This document shows positions 37,801 through 47,209 of a stretch of DNA of 64,000 nt, piece after piece. The stretch is from Lichina pygmaea. Its lineage: Eukaryota; Ascomycota; Lichinomycetes; Lichinales; Lichinaceae. Each line of letters starts with the position of its first letter. The stretch's first letter is position 1. Location: contig OY730174.1 in assembly GCA_963422465.1 (NCBI GenBank), positions 3,374,914 through 3,438,913 on the forward strand. The letters run 5' to 3'. A program made the translations under genes and the position numbers. Under the pieces are notes generated by a model, which saw only the letters and a program-made list of their open reading frames with translations, made no database searches and was not told where the DNA came from.

Positions 37801-37883
37801 GTGTCGGTGCCGGCGGATTGGAGATGGATCCCAACCGCGGTCTTAACCGCACCCGATCGGCCATTGTGCAGCGGCGTCGATGA
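35296..37883 (+). CDS. stuA: APSES transcription factor StuA
   Basis: This is the nuclear bHLH-like APSES regulator that controls conidiation, development and often virulence in filamentous ascomycetes. Four exons are read: 35296-35578, 35736-35936, 36018-36150 and 36260-37883. Phases are consistent, giving 746 residues. The N-terminus is [16 protein letters not shown] followed by Gln/Tyr/Pro-rich sequence. The APSES domain begins at [20 protein letters not shown]. It crosses introns 2 and 3 through [20 protein letters not shown] and [18 protein letters not shown], and ends near [17 protein letters not shown]. The tail has Pro-Gly/Ala repeats, [11 protein letters not shown], a basic LKRRKT segment (probable nuclear signal) and the family ending [13 protein letters not shown]. 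Introns 1 and 3 carry poly-C runs of 22 and 19. The start is the first in-frame ATG. The gene is flanked by 11 kb and 5 kb of gene-free DNA. Confidence 0.94.
35589..35610. repeat. Poly-C run of 22 in stuA intron 1
   Basis: Twenty-two consecutive C lie ten bases inside the 5' splice site of intron 1 and are followed by a long pyrimidine tract. Confidence 0.9.
36174..36192. repeat. Poly-C run of 19 in stuA intron 3
   Basis: Nineteen consecutive C lie near the 5' end of intron 3, which interrupts the APSES-coding region at a Trp codon. Confidence 0.9.
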
Positions 37884-40070
37884 TACCCATTGCGACGAGC
37901 GGATCTTGACCGGACGACGAAGACGACGATGTCGACGAATGCCATGTCGCCACGCACCAAGAGACGCAATCCGAAGAGCAGAAGAAGATGTTTAAAAAAG
38001 AAAAGTTTCGAACGCCATATACCACGGGACCAACGTATGACGATGAAGTGAAGTGAAGTAAAGCGTTGCTGTTGCTGTTGCTAGCTAGCCGTCTGCTGTG
38101 TGTTTTTTTTACGAGCTGCTCGAGTATCTGTTCACATCTTTGCCTCGCGTCGTCGTCGGCGTCGACGTGGGGAGTGGGAAGAGACAATGTTCCGACGACG
38201 TTTTCTGTCCGACGTCTCTTCTTTCCCTCGCCCTTCTCGACCGTCCTCTCTTCCCTTCTCTTCTTTGATATAGCATGGGACTTGACGCCATGGTGCATGT
38301 GCATGTGCATGTGCATGTGCACGCCGACGCTCGAACTCATGCTCGAGTGCCATGTGCACGCACAGATTCGCGCATTACATTCACGCTCAAAAAAACTCCT
38401 TGCTCATGTTTCAAGCAGCTAACGACCATCTTCTCCCCCCCCCCCGTCATCATCAATTTTTTGGCTACGACGTGACGCAGCGAGCGAGCTCTCGAAAATC
38501 GTTGGGGAGTTGACAAAGACGTCTCCCTTCCCATTCTTTCTCTCCGATGAAACCTTTTTTTCTGCTGGGGGGTGGGGGGCGGCGGTTTGATTTTCAATGC
38601 CGTTCTTGAAGATCTAACCCTTTATTTGGATTTTCCCAATCACAGTCTTTCCGGTTTGATTCTTCGACATGGATTCTTCGATATGGACTCTCCAGTCGAG
38701 ATGTGCCACTCATCTACGACGACAACGACGACGACAAAGTTCCTCGCACGAAGGATCCCCTCTCGCGAAGATCCCTCTCTCGTGAAAACACCCTTCCATG
38801 GCGACGTTGCTCCCCTCTCTTCGGTTTCGATCGTGCGTCGTCGTCGTCGTGGAAATCATCAAAAGGCGTCCCGCGTGTTCCCTCTGCGGTCTATATTCCT
38901 TGTCGTTGACCGGTCCACCTCTCCAGAATCATTCTCCCTTGGCTCTCTCCTCTTTGCTCTCCGCTCTTTCTCCCCTCTCCTTCTCTCTGTCGACGATATC
39001 TCGTCTTTACAACGGTGCTGCGAGCGCCAGGCAGCTAGAACAGACCCTCGCTTTTTTCGTTCCCTTTCCCCCGCATGCAAGAAAGGAGGCTTGTCGTCGT
39101 TCCCTCTCCTGTTCTACTGCATCGGATCTACGAAGCAGCGGCGCTAGCCTTCCCCGCCAGTCGCCACCGTCTGTGGCTTGTTGTCGATATCGTCGTCATC
39201 GTGTACCCATCTACGGCAGATGCTCTGTCAGAGCCACGTGTTTCATCCTTTGTCTCCACCATCTCCATCATCTCCATCATCATCATCATCATCATCATCA
39301 ACGACATTGGCGACACGTTCAAAAAGGAGTAGGAGTAGGAGTAGGAGTGGGAGTGGCAGTAGGAGTACATACATGTCTATCAATGTCACATCATGTCACA
39401 CTACATCAATATCAATGTCTCTGTATATCCCATATCTAAACTTGTCTTCAACACTCTCATCTCAGCAAATGTATCTTTTGCAAAAATATCCTGACTTGTT
39501 CAATCATCGTCTGTCTGCAAGGAGGAAGAAGAGCTAGAAGACATGTAATTGATCAGTCTGTTTGATCTGTCAGGCAGCTACATACTACAGACCTACACAG
39601 ATGGAAAACCTCGTGTGCTGTCCAAGCTAAGCAGTGATGGAGGTGTGCTGATCATCTCCAGTAATCACGTACTCTGGCCAACCCATGGATCACCTATGTG
39701 TGATGTGACGGTATGACATACTCCGTGCTTGATGTACGGGAGGACAGTGTGTACTGTTAGATGTTGCTCCCACGCTCGCACCGGAAAGATGTCTTGCTTT
39801 ACCGACAGACTTGCCGTGAATTGCTCCTGTACTCCGTACTCTGTACTCTGTACTCCGTACTCCGTACTCTGTACTCTGTACTCCGTACTCCGTACTCTGT
39901 ACTCTGTACTCCGTACTCCGTACTCTGTACTCCGTACATATGTAGGTATGTGTGAGTATTTGTCCTTGGGCAGAACTTAAGTATCTACAGAGTCATCTAC
40001 GGACAGGGCTGCAGACAGAGCTGCAGACAGAAGTACCGGTACTGTACAAGGTGGGTCACAGACATCACAC
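37884..40070. other. stuA downstream spacer
   Basis: The region begins with likely stuA 3' untranslated sequence. It holds a GTGCAT tract near 38293-38320, a poly-C run near 38437, an ATC tract near 39262-39300 and the 7-bp satellite at 39830. A 191-codon plus-strand frame at 38572-39147 has no motif and ordinary low-complexity content; I do not accept it. Confidence 0.5.
39830..39937. repeat. 7-bp satellite TACTCYG with 28-bp higher-order pattern
   Basis: About 15 tandem heptamers TACTCCG or TACTCTG occur. The variant base follows a C,T,T,C order repeated about three and a half times, so the effective period is 28 bp and the array probably grew by duplication of a four-unit block. Confidence 0.9.
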
Positions 40071-40076
40071 TACTGT

Positions 40077-40774
40077 AGTACGTATGAACATATCACCGAT
40101 TTTGCGCCGGCAAAAAATACCAACAGCCTCATGACTTTTTCACTTGGAGCAGTGGTAGTACGCCACAAATATAACCATCACACATCATGATCTCTATTCC
40201 CTACACCATGGCAAAGATGAAGAACGACTCAAATACCGAGTGATTTCAAGCTCTAGCTCTTGCTGAGGCTGCCCACTTCATTGTACGCTCAGATCACATG
40301 TCACGCGCAGCCGTACGGAGTAGGCTAGAGCGGAACCGAGCCCAAAGACTACTTATGTCTGGGCTTAGTGCCCGACATCTCCGTACTAGCGAATAGATAA
40401 GTGCGGCTGCACCCGCCTGCCTAGCCAGGCACAGCCAGGCGACCCCAGCTGACTAAGCGCCCTGTCGGGCAACTAGCTCCTGACATCACAGCTGTCACAC
40501 TCAGGCATGTCAAAGTCCCAAATCATGTGCCTCTGAAAGAAAGCCAAAGAATATGGCTATGACCTGACAGTTTCTATGCAACTGAAAGGAGAATGCATGC
40601 AGGATAGACCAAGGCCTGGGGAATAAGTATCAGAAGACTTGAGTGATATAGTGTGATCACCAAGAGCCTCCAGTTGTGCAATAGGAGAGAACTTCAAATT
40701 GGTGGCTCTTAGCTGCAAAAGTCATGAGACGACTAATAATATTGCCGGCGCAAAATCAGTGATATGTTCATACG
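40077..40774. mobile_element. Non-autonomous inverted-repeat element (MITE-like), about 700 bp
   Basis: The left end reads GTACGTATGAACATATCACC then GATTTTGCGCCGGCAA. The right end is its reverse complement with one change in the first 36 bases. The arms extend imperfectly to CTCATGACTTTT at 40129-40140 and its complement near 40718-40729, making inverted repeats of about 60 bp. The interior is AT-richer than the surroundings, has no long frame, and contains nested inverted repeats (TGCCCGACA near 40371 with TGTCGGGCA near 40462). I could not fix a target-site duplication; both flanks carry TGTA close to the arm. The family is unassigned. Confidence 0.75.
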
Positions 40775-40779
40775 TACAT

Positions 40780-40905
40780 GTACCATCAGTAAACCGAAAG
40801 ATCAGCGACCATGTCAAAGATAGCCACTCACCATTGGAACACTAAGATGTTCTCGAGACTTTCCGATGATGCGGCTCTGCGACCAACATTGTGCCTGTAC
40901 AGAGT
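40780..40905. repeat. Degenerate copy of a repeat also found near 47450-47715
   Basis: The segments ATCAGCGACCATGTCAAAGA and GATGCGGCTCTGCGACC resemble ACCAGCGACTGTGTCAAG and AATGCGGCTCTGCAACG in the 47.4-47.7 kb inverted-repeat element, in the same order but closer together. It looks like an internally deleted relative. Confidence 0.4.
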
Positions 40906-41088
40906 ACCGGTACGGTACGGTACATACGTGTGGTACTCTGTACCGAGGTAGTCCAGTACTTGTACGGGAGTACTCCGGTGTAACTGTACAATTACGTATC
41001 CCATCACCCACCTCGTACTCCGTACATACGTGCTGTACATACGTACTTCCGTACGTTACGTACCCTTCGTACGTAGTACAGACAGGCC

Positions 41089-41091
<3 letters not shown>

Positions 41092-41129
<38 letters not shown>
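41092..41129. repeat. AG dinucleotide microsatellite
   Basis: Nineteen AG units lie inside a GTAC-rich region that spans about 40895-41160. Confidence 0.95.
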
Positions 41130-41133
<4 letters not shown>

Positions 41134-41929
41134 CAAGTACTCCGTACTCCGTACTCTGCTCAGAGCCCCGGGCAGCGTTGAGCTTTTTGAACTCGTTCGA
41201 TCCCGGCTGGATGCTACGGTACCGGTATGGTACGGTACCGTATGATTTACGGACTACATTGTGTTGGAGTCGACAGGGGGCTAGGTCGAAGGAGGCTCAG
41301 GCCAGATGGGACGTTGGGGTTTACGTGTGATACGGTAGATGGATCTTTTATATCGGAGAGGAACTTGTGTCGGAAGGATGTCGTGTCATAGGGAAGTTGG
41401 CTTGGATGTAAATCCAGACTGATTCTTGATGCCCTTTTGATGGGGGGAAGGGGTGGTTCGGTCGACGAGGCTTCGGTTCGTGGGAAAGTACCGTACGGAA
41501 GTACGGTACGGTACTTGTGGGCGGATGCTGTACGTAGGTCCAGAGAGGTACGAAGTACTGTAACGTACTCTCATATTGGCTTACTAGCACATGTAGCTAG
41601 TTTTGCTGTCACGGGCTTGCGGTCATGTGGACGGGTGGGATTGAAGGGCGGCGGCCATGGGGGTGGTGGAGCTTGCATCGTCGACGATTGGATCTTCACC
41701 GGTTGGCTCATCGAGAATTGGATCATCGAGGATCATGTCGTCGATTGGATCATCAACGGTTGGGTCATGATCATGGTTGATGGGTTGATTGGGGGAAGGG
41801 GGGAAGGAGGGGGAGCGGGGTTGAGACTATAAGCTGGCACAGCTGACCTGTGAGGACTGAAGAGTGAGATTGACGTGAGGGTTGAGATAAGTGAAGGCGA
41901 AAGCTAGAGCTAGAGCTAGAGCAGGGCCC

Positions 41930-42065
41930 AATCGCTAGACCGAAAAGAGACCAAAAGAGAGCAGGGGCAAGAGCAGGAGCAGGGAAAAAAGAGAGAAGAG
42001 AGCAAAGGAAAAAGGGAAAGGGAAAGGGGAAAATAGAGCAAGAGCAGCAGAAAGGAAAAAAAGGA
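41930..42065. repeat. Purine-rich degenerate minisatellite, first block
   Basis: Degenerate units of the type GGGAAAAGAGAGCAAGAGC fill this stretch. A second block of the same character lies at about 42525-42765, on the other side of the LINE remnant. Confidence 0.75.
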
Positions 42066-42244
42066 AAAGGGTTTTGATTGATTGATTGAATTCCTACACC
42101 ATTCTAGCGCTAGTGTATCTAGGCTACGCTGGGTCAACTATAGAATTAGGCTAGGAAAACTCAACCGAGTAAAAAACCTCTCCCTGCAGCGCCTCGGGCA
42201 GCGCTATCCTCTCGAGTAATCTACAGAACGTGGGGGGTGACTGG

Positions 42245-42525
42245 TTAGTAACCAGTATCCAGCTGCTCCTGGGCCCAGGAGAACTGGGGGAGAACTCCGT
42301 GGCGTAGGATCCACGAGGTGAGGGCGGCGGCGGGCCGCGGGCGTGAGATCATCACCTGGTAGTCAGTAGTAGCAGCCGCAGTGTAAAGACTGCGGCGTAC
42401 TCGCTGCAGGCCTGGGCACTCCAGAACAACATGCTTCGCAGTCTCCCACTGCGCTCCGCAGCAACAAGCCGGCGTCGGGAAGCCGGGGACTTGTCGTCTG
42501 CAGAGGAAGGCTGTCAGCCCGGAAA
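42245..42525 (-). mobile_element. LINE remnant, 3' end of ORF2 (Tad-like)
   Basis: On the minus strand a frame of about 90 codons encodes GLTAFLCRRQVPGFPTPACC, then CGAQWETAKHVVLECPGL, then a stop at 42245. A cysteine pair followed by G, then ET-x-x-H and ECP, is the zinc-binding C-terminal motif that follows RNase H in fungal Tad-clade non-LTR retrotransposons. Reverse transcriptase, endonuclease and the rest of RNase H are absent. The upstream side is replaced by purine/pyrimidine minisatellite, so this is a strongly 5'-truncated, non-functional copy. The clade assignment rests on this short motif only. Confidence 0.6.
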
Positions 42526-42765
42526 AGGAAAAGGGTAAAAGGGGAAAAGAGAGGGAAAGAGCAAGAGTAACAGCTAGAGCTAGAGCAAGAGCAAAGGGAA
42601 AGGGGAAAAGAGAGCAAGAGCAAAGAGAAAGGAGAAAAGAGAGCAGGAGCAGAAGCAAGAGCCAAGGGAAACAGGAAAGGGAAAAAGAAAAAGAAAAAAA
42701 AAGATGAGAGCAAGAGCAAGAGCAAAACAGAGCAACAGAGCAACAGAGCAACAGAGCAACAGAAG
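42525..42765. repeat. Purine-rich degenerate minisatellite, second block
   Basis: Repeats of AAAAGAGAGCAAGAGC and GGGAAAGGGGAAAAGAG type end in five CAGAGCAA units near 42725-42760. It matches the block at 41930-42065 in composition and motif. Confidence 0.75.
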
Positions 42766-43081
42766 AAGATTTGAAAAGACATTTGATTGAGAAATGGCCA
42801 CTTCAAGTCCTTACGTACAGCCACTGGCCGTGCACCGACTGTATACCCCCTCGCCACATCGAACACGTCCCCTCGTCAGATCTGGTATGTAGCCAAGTCC
42901 GTTCTGATTCTCCAAAAGAATAGATAAAAATATTTCCTATCCTAGGTACATCTCAGCGGGACTGTCGACGACTTGGTCCGGCTCCGTTCGGACCCCCGGA
43001 GCCCGGCCGTGCCGGCTTGACGGCGTCTGCTGACAGCGTACGACGGCGCGGATATGCGTGCGATACCGTGTCGTTCGTTGC

Positions 43082-44946
43082 TTACTCCCCCGGGAGAGCA
43101 AAGGTGCCGACCCATTCCTGCACCTCCCTCCTCAGCTCGATCAGTTCTCGATCGTGCTCGGCCACGCCGCTGTCGTCGAGATACTCCATGAAGGACTTGA
43201 GGCTGCCGGCTTTCGCCTTCTTCGGAGCGGGAGCGCTGCCGAGAGGGGCAGGCGTTGACGACGGTGAAGCCGAAGACGCTCCCGACGCAGACTTGTCCAA
43301 CCGCTGTGTCATGGTCACGGCTCGGTCGACAATCTCGGCCACGCGCGCAAAGTCGTCCGGCTGAAAGCCGCGCGTCGTCATCGCCGGCGAGCCCATCCGC
43401 AGGCCACCCGGTTTCATGGCGGACTTGTCTCCCGGAACGGTGTTCTTGTTGCTCGCCACGCCGACGAGCTCCAGCACCCGCTCGACCCGCGCCCCGTCGA
43501 CGCCCCGGTCTTTCAGGTCGACCAGCACGAGATGGTTGTCCGTCCCGCCCGAGACGACCCTGTACCCGAGCCCGCCCTTTTCCTTGGGCCTGCCGAGTCG
43601 ATCGGCCAGCGCTCGGGCGTTCAACAACACGGTCCGCTGGTATTCTCTGAACTCGTGGCTCTGCGCTTGCCGCAGCGCCACCGCCAAGGCGCTGATCGTG
43701 TGGTTGTGCGGCCCCCCTTGGTGACCGGGGAAGACCGAGGCGTTGATTGCGTCCTCGAGCTGGTATCTCTCCTCGTCCTTCGTTTTCGGATTGACCCTGC
43801 GAACGCCCCTTCGAAAGAAGATCATGGCCCCGCGAGGCCCGCGGAGGGACTTGTGCGTAGTCGTCGTCACCACGTCCGAGAACTGGAACGGCGATGGGAT
43901 CACCCCGGCCGCCACAAGGCCAGAGACGTGCGCCATGTCGCTGAGCAAGTACGCCCCCACCTTGTCGGCGACGGCTCGCATGCGCTCGTAGTCGATGAGC
44001 CGGCTGTACGCCGACGTGCCCGCTACGATGATCTTCGGCCTGTACAAGGTAGCGAGCTCTTCCAGGCCGTCGTAGTCGATCAGTCCCGTCGACGCGTCAA
44101 GGCGGTAAGGCAGCGTCTCAAAGTACTTGGATATCGCCGAGATCTTCTTGGTCGCCGTCTGGTAGCCGTGTGACAGATGGCCACCGTGCGGCAGGTCGAG
44201 CCCCATCAGCCGATCGTGGCTGTTGAGCAGGGCCGAGTACGCATACAGATTCGCGGGGGATCCAGATAGCGCTGAGCAATATCACAGTGAGCACCGCCCG
44301 ACGCCTCTCCTCTCCACGCTCCCTCGCAGACAGTCGAGCATGCTTACCCTGAACGTTCACGCCCCACTCCTCTTTCCTCAGCCCGAATGTCTCCAACGCC
44401 CGATCCTGACACAGTCGCTCCATCTCGTCGATGAATTCATTGCCGCCGTAGTATCGCGCTCCCGGATATCCTTCGGAGTACTTGTCTGCCCGGGTATTTC
44501 ATGTCAGCGGGAAGCATCTACTGGACGTAGCCACCGCTTCAACCATGGTGCTGATTCGATATCCGCTGACATACTCTGCATGACACTTCCAAGCATGTCC
44601 AAAACCGCCTGGGAGGTGAAGTTCTCCGATGGGATGAGGTTGATAAAATGCTTCTGTCGAGCCTTTTCCTTGCGTAGTATGTCGGCGGCGGCTGGATCGA
44701 CCTCGTCCACGTGCGCGGTGAGAAGCTTCAAGGGACATGTCAGCCGGGAGCTCGACAATGGTATTTCTGGACACAAGGCGGGGTCACCTTCTGGTGCCGG
44801 TCATTGGCGGCACTTGTCATAGCTCGTCCGGGAATCCGTGCCAGGCCATATCCTGCAACCCGGCTTCTTGCGAGGCCTAACCCTCGAGTTGGAGGTCCCC
44901 AACATGTCCGCAGCACGCGGACAGCCTTCTCGACGTTGGCCACCAT
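43082..44946 (-). CDS. SHM1: Serine hydroxymethyltransferase, mitochondrial type
   Basis: This PLP enzyme interconverts serine plus tetrahydrofolate with glycine plus 5,10-methylene-tetrahydrofolate, supplying one-carbon units. Four exons are read: 44946-44788, 44725-44575, 44485-44348 and 44271-43082, with all phases consistent, giving 545 residues. Joined sequence shows [40 protein letters not shown] across intron 2 and [20 protein letters not shown] across intron 3. The PLP lysine lies in [12 protein letters not shown] at about residue 290. [16 protein letters not shown]-type sequence (here [17 protein letters not shown]) and [20 protein letters not shown] follow. The first about 45 residues are Arg-rich without acidic runs beyond residue 6 ([20 protein letters not shown]), consistent with a mitochondrial presequence. 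An Ala/Ser/Pro linker precedes the C-terminal helix. An alternative later ATG (MTSAAND) could give a cytosolic form. Confidence 0.96.
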
Positions 44947-46303
44947 GACTAGGTGGCATACGGACCCTCCATTGAATCGTAGCGACCAATTACCAGCATC
45001 GCAGGATGAGGTTAGTGGGGAGCTCACCTACCGGTACCGGTACCGTACCGTACCGGTAGTGGATAATTTTGAAGCAAAGCCACGGCATGTACACGAGTTC
45101 TTCAGACGTGAGAGTTGGTCCTCTAGGGCTATCGACCTGAAAGCTGTCGATACCTCAAAGGCATCCTGTCCGAAGTTCTAAGAAAGAGCTGCTTAGTAAT
45201 TAGGACTGTTCCCCCCTCCGTGATATCATCGGATCGTGCTCCGCGTCCGCCAAAACCTTCTATCCCCGCTCGGGATGGTCCGCCTAAAGTTGCTCTTGTC
45301 TACACGCTGCGCCGGATAAAACGGCGCTCGAGATGTCTGCTGCGTCCATCACACAACTACATCCAGCGTGATGAGATGACTTCTCGGCGCAGTTCAAGCA
45401 CTCACACATGTCGATCTACGGTCGATGTGGCGTGGGCGCTGCTGAAATGTCCTGGTCCCGATCACCACCATTGCAAAAGGGCAGTTTGAGACATCCTGAT
45501 TGGACTGTTGGTTGTGTGTGCCGGTCATCGTTTCTTTCGTGATCTGGCATGGCTGTCTTTGGGGTGGGCCTTGGAGGCTGGACAGGTCGTCGATCAAGCG
45601 TTCAGAGCTCCTGTCACCGTGAAACTTCACGTACAGTACTTAGAGGTAGCTAGCCCTCTCTAGTCTCTTTCTCCTGTTATCTTCACCTCCTACAGCTCAC
45701 GATGGGGCCGTCTCCTTGGGGTCTCGAGGTTGCCTGCTCTGTTTACCTTCCGTTGGCGCGGCTCCAGACCGGTTTGATGATGATTGTCACAAGGTATCAC
45801 CACATATGTTTCTAGCTAGCCCAGTCGGCCATCGCTCGCCTTCCCACCATCATCATGGCTCAGCCGTGTGATCATGGGCATAGCACGCTTTTTTGGCCAA
45901 GGAAACGAACTGTTGTGGCCATGGTCTATTGTTGCTAAGCCAGTGGGCAGAAGAATATGCTTGGCTCAGTCCACAGCCAGAACCGGAAGAATCCTTTTCC
46001 TGCGTTCCAGAACCTGACGTGTACTGCCTGGCCGGGTGCTCCACAAGCATTTTCCCGGGATAGGGAGACATCGCTATTCAAGCTTGAATGAGGAGCTTCA
46101 CCGTGACGCTCGGAAAGGCTGAGTGTGGACCCTCCACCCACTGTAACGCCAGAGACCACTTCGGAAGCCATGGCACCCCTCATATTGGTAAAGACATCAA
46201 GACAAGTCGTTCAGTGCCGACTGTGAGATAGACCCTGCGGACAGATGTATCGAATGGAGTGTGGGGGTACAATGTGGTGGTGCTTTGTTGTCCAACCCTC
46301 CCT
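44947..46303. other. Spacer between SHM1 start and RPL19 3' end
   Basis: About 1.36 kb. It serves as the SHM1 promoter on its left. A short GGTACC-rich palindrome block lies at 45028-45060, and a TAGCTAG motif near 45648. No coding signal is seen. Confidence 0.55.
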
Positions 46304-47209
46304 CTACTCCTTGGTCTCTTCTTCACCTGTGAGAGCGCTTCTCTTGGCGGCGATCCGCTCGAGCCGCCGCTCACGTGCGGCCTTGGTCTTCTGCCGCTTG
46401 GCATCCATCTCCTCCTTGAGAACCTTCTCTCGCTGCTTTTCGGCCTTGGCCTTGTGGATCTGGAGTGAGAGGGGCCCTGTCAGTGGCTGCGGTCTATCGC
46501 CAGATGACAGATCCGGAGATGAACGCTTGGGGACGACTTACGTGCTCGACCAATGCGCGCTTGTGCTTGAAGGTGTTACCCTTGCTTAGGTGGTAGAGCT
46601 CGTGGTATAGATGCTTGTCGATCTTGCCGCTGTCTCGGTACTTTCGAAGCAAGCGACGGAGCACCCGGAGACGGCGCATCCAAAGGACGGCACTGTTTCG
46701 CCGTTCGGTCAACACCATTCCCCGGTAGGCAGTGCGCGCGATTGTCCGTCGTTCCCACTCCCCCGGCCGTAGCTGCTCACCTGGGCATTCTGGCGTTCTT
46801 GGTACCCTTCCTCTTGCCGAAGCCACGATGCCTTCCGACTCTTCGCGCCTCGGCCAGCTCTCGAGCCCTGGCTCGGGAGTGCATCGTTACGGGCTTCTGG
46901 ATGATGAGACCGTCGGCCACGAGCTTTCGGATGGTCTGCCGAGAATTGGCATTGCTGATTTCGGTGACCTCGTTCGGATCAAGCCAGATCCGCCGTTTGC
47001 CGCAACCGACCACCGAGGCCGCGAGACGCTTCTGCGTACGCAAGTTGACCCTGCACTCGCAGTCCAGCGATCAGCATGACCTGCGCAGATCGATCAGACG
47101 CCTCGGCGGATGTGGGGCAGCAGCCGCGAAGACCGCATGCATGACGACATAGAGAATCTTGGTCTCCAGCGCTGGACCAAAAGGGCGGGACAGAGGCCCC
47201 GACTCACAT
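46304..47209 (-). CDS. rpl19: 60S ribosomal protein eL19
   Basis: This large-subunit ribosomal protein has 192 residues in four exons: 47209-47208, 47050-46781, 46692-46542 and 46459-46304. The first coding exon is only the bases AT. Its donor is GTGAGT, and the acceptor GTGCAG at 47051 supplies the G, so the start codon is split, giving [20 protein letters not shown]. Later segments are [40 protein letters not shown] across intron 2, [40 protein letters not shown] and [20 protein letters not shown] across intron 3. The end is [11 protein letters not shown]. Length and sequence match fungal eL19 closely. Introns are 157, 88 and 82 nt. Its 5' end faces the secreted-protein gene. Confidence 0.97.

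Larger units (their letters stand above)
40906..42244. other. Spacer with GTAC clusters and weak coding-like tract
   Basis: GTAC palindromes lie at 40906-41070, 41220-41245 and 41490-41570. A plus-strand frame from the ATG at 41440 to 41832 ends in a Trp/Ile-rich segment (DDWIFTGW, ENWIIEDH, VDWIINGW) built from a degenerate GATTGGATCATC repeat. It runs through a GTAC cluster, so I do not call it a gene. A purine-rich minisatellite occupies 41930-42065. Confidence 0.45.

Noticed and set aside
38572-39147. 191-codon plus-strand frame downstream of stuA
   Set aside because: Its composition matches the pyrimidine-rich 3' region, it has no motif, and it overlaps other frames of similar length.
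41160-41230. GTTCGATCCC, resembling a tRNA B box
   Set aside because: The flanking bases do not pair as a T stem, and no A box, anticodon arm or acceptor stem can be found at proper spacing.
47051-47207. Possible snoRNA in the long first intron of rpl19
   Set aside because: I looked for a C/D pair (RTGATGA with CTGA) and for an H/ACA pattern and found no convincing set.
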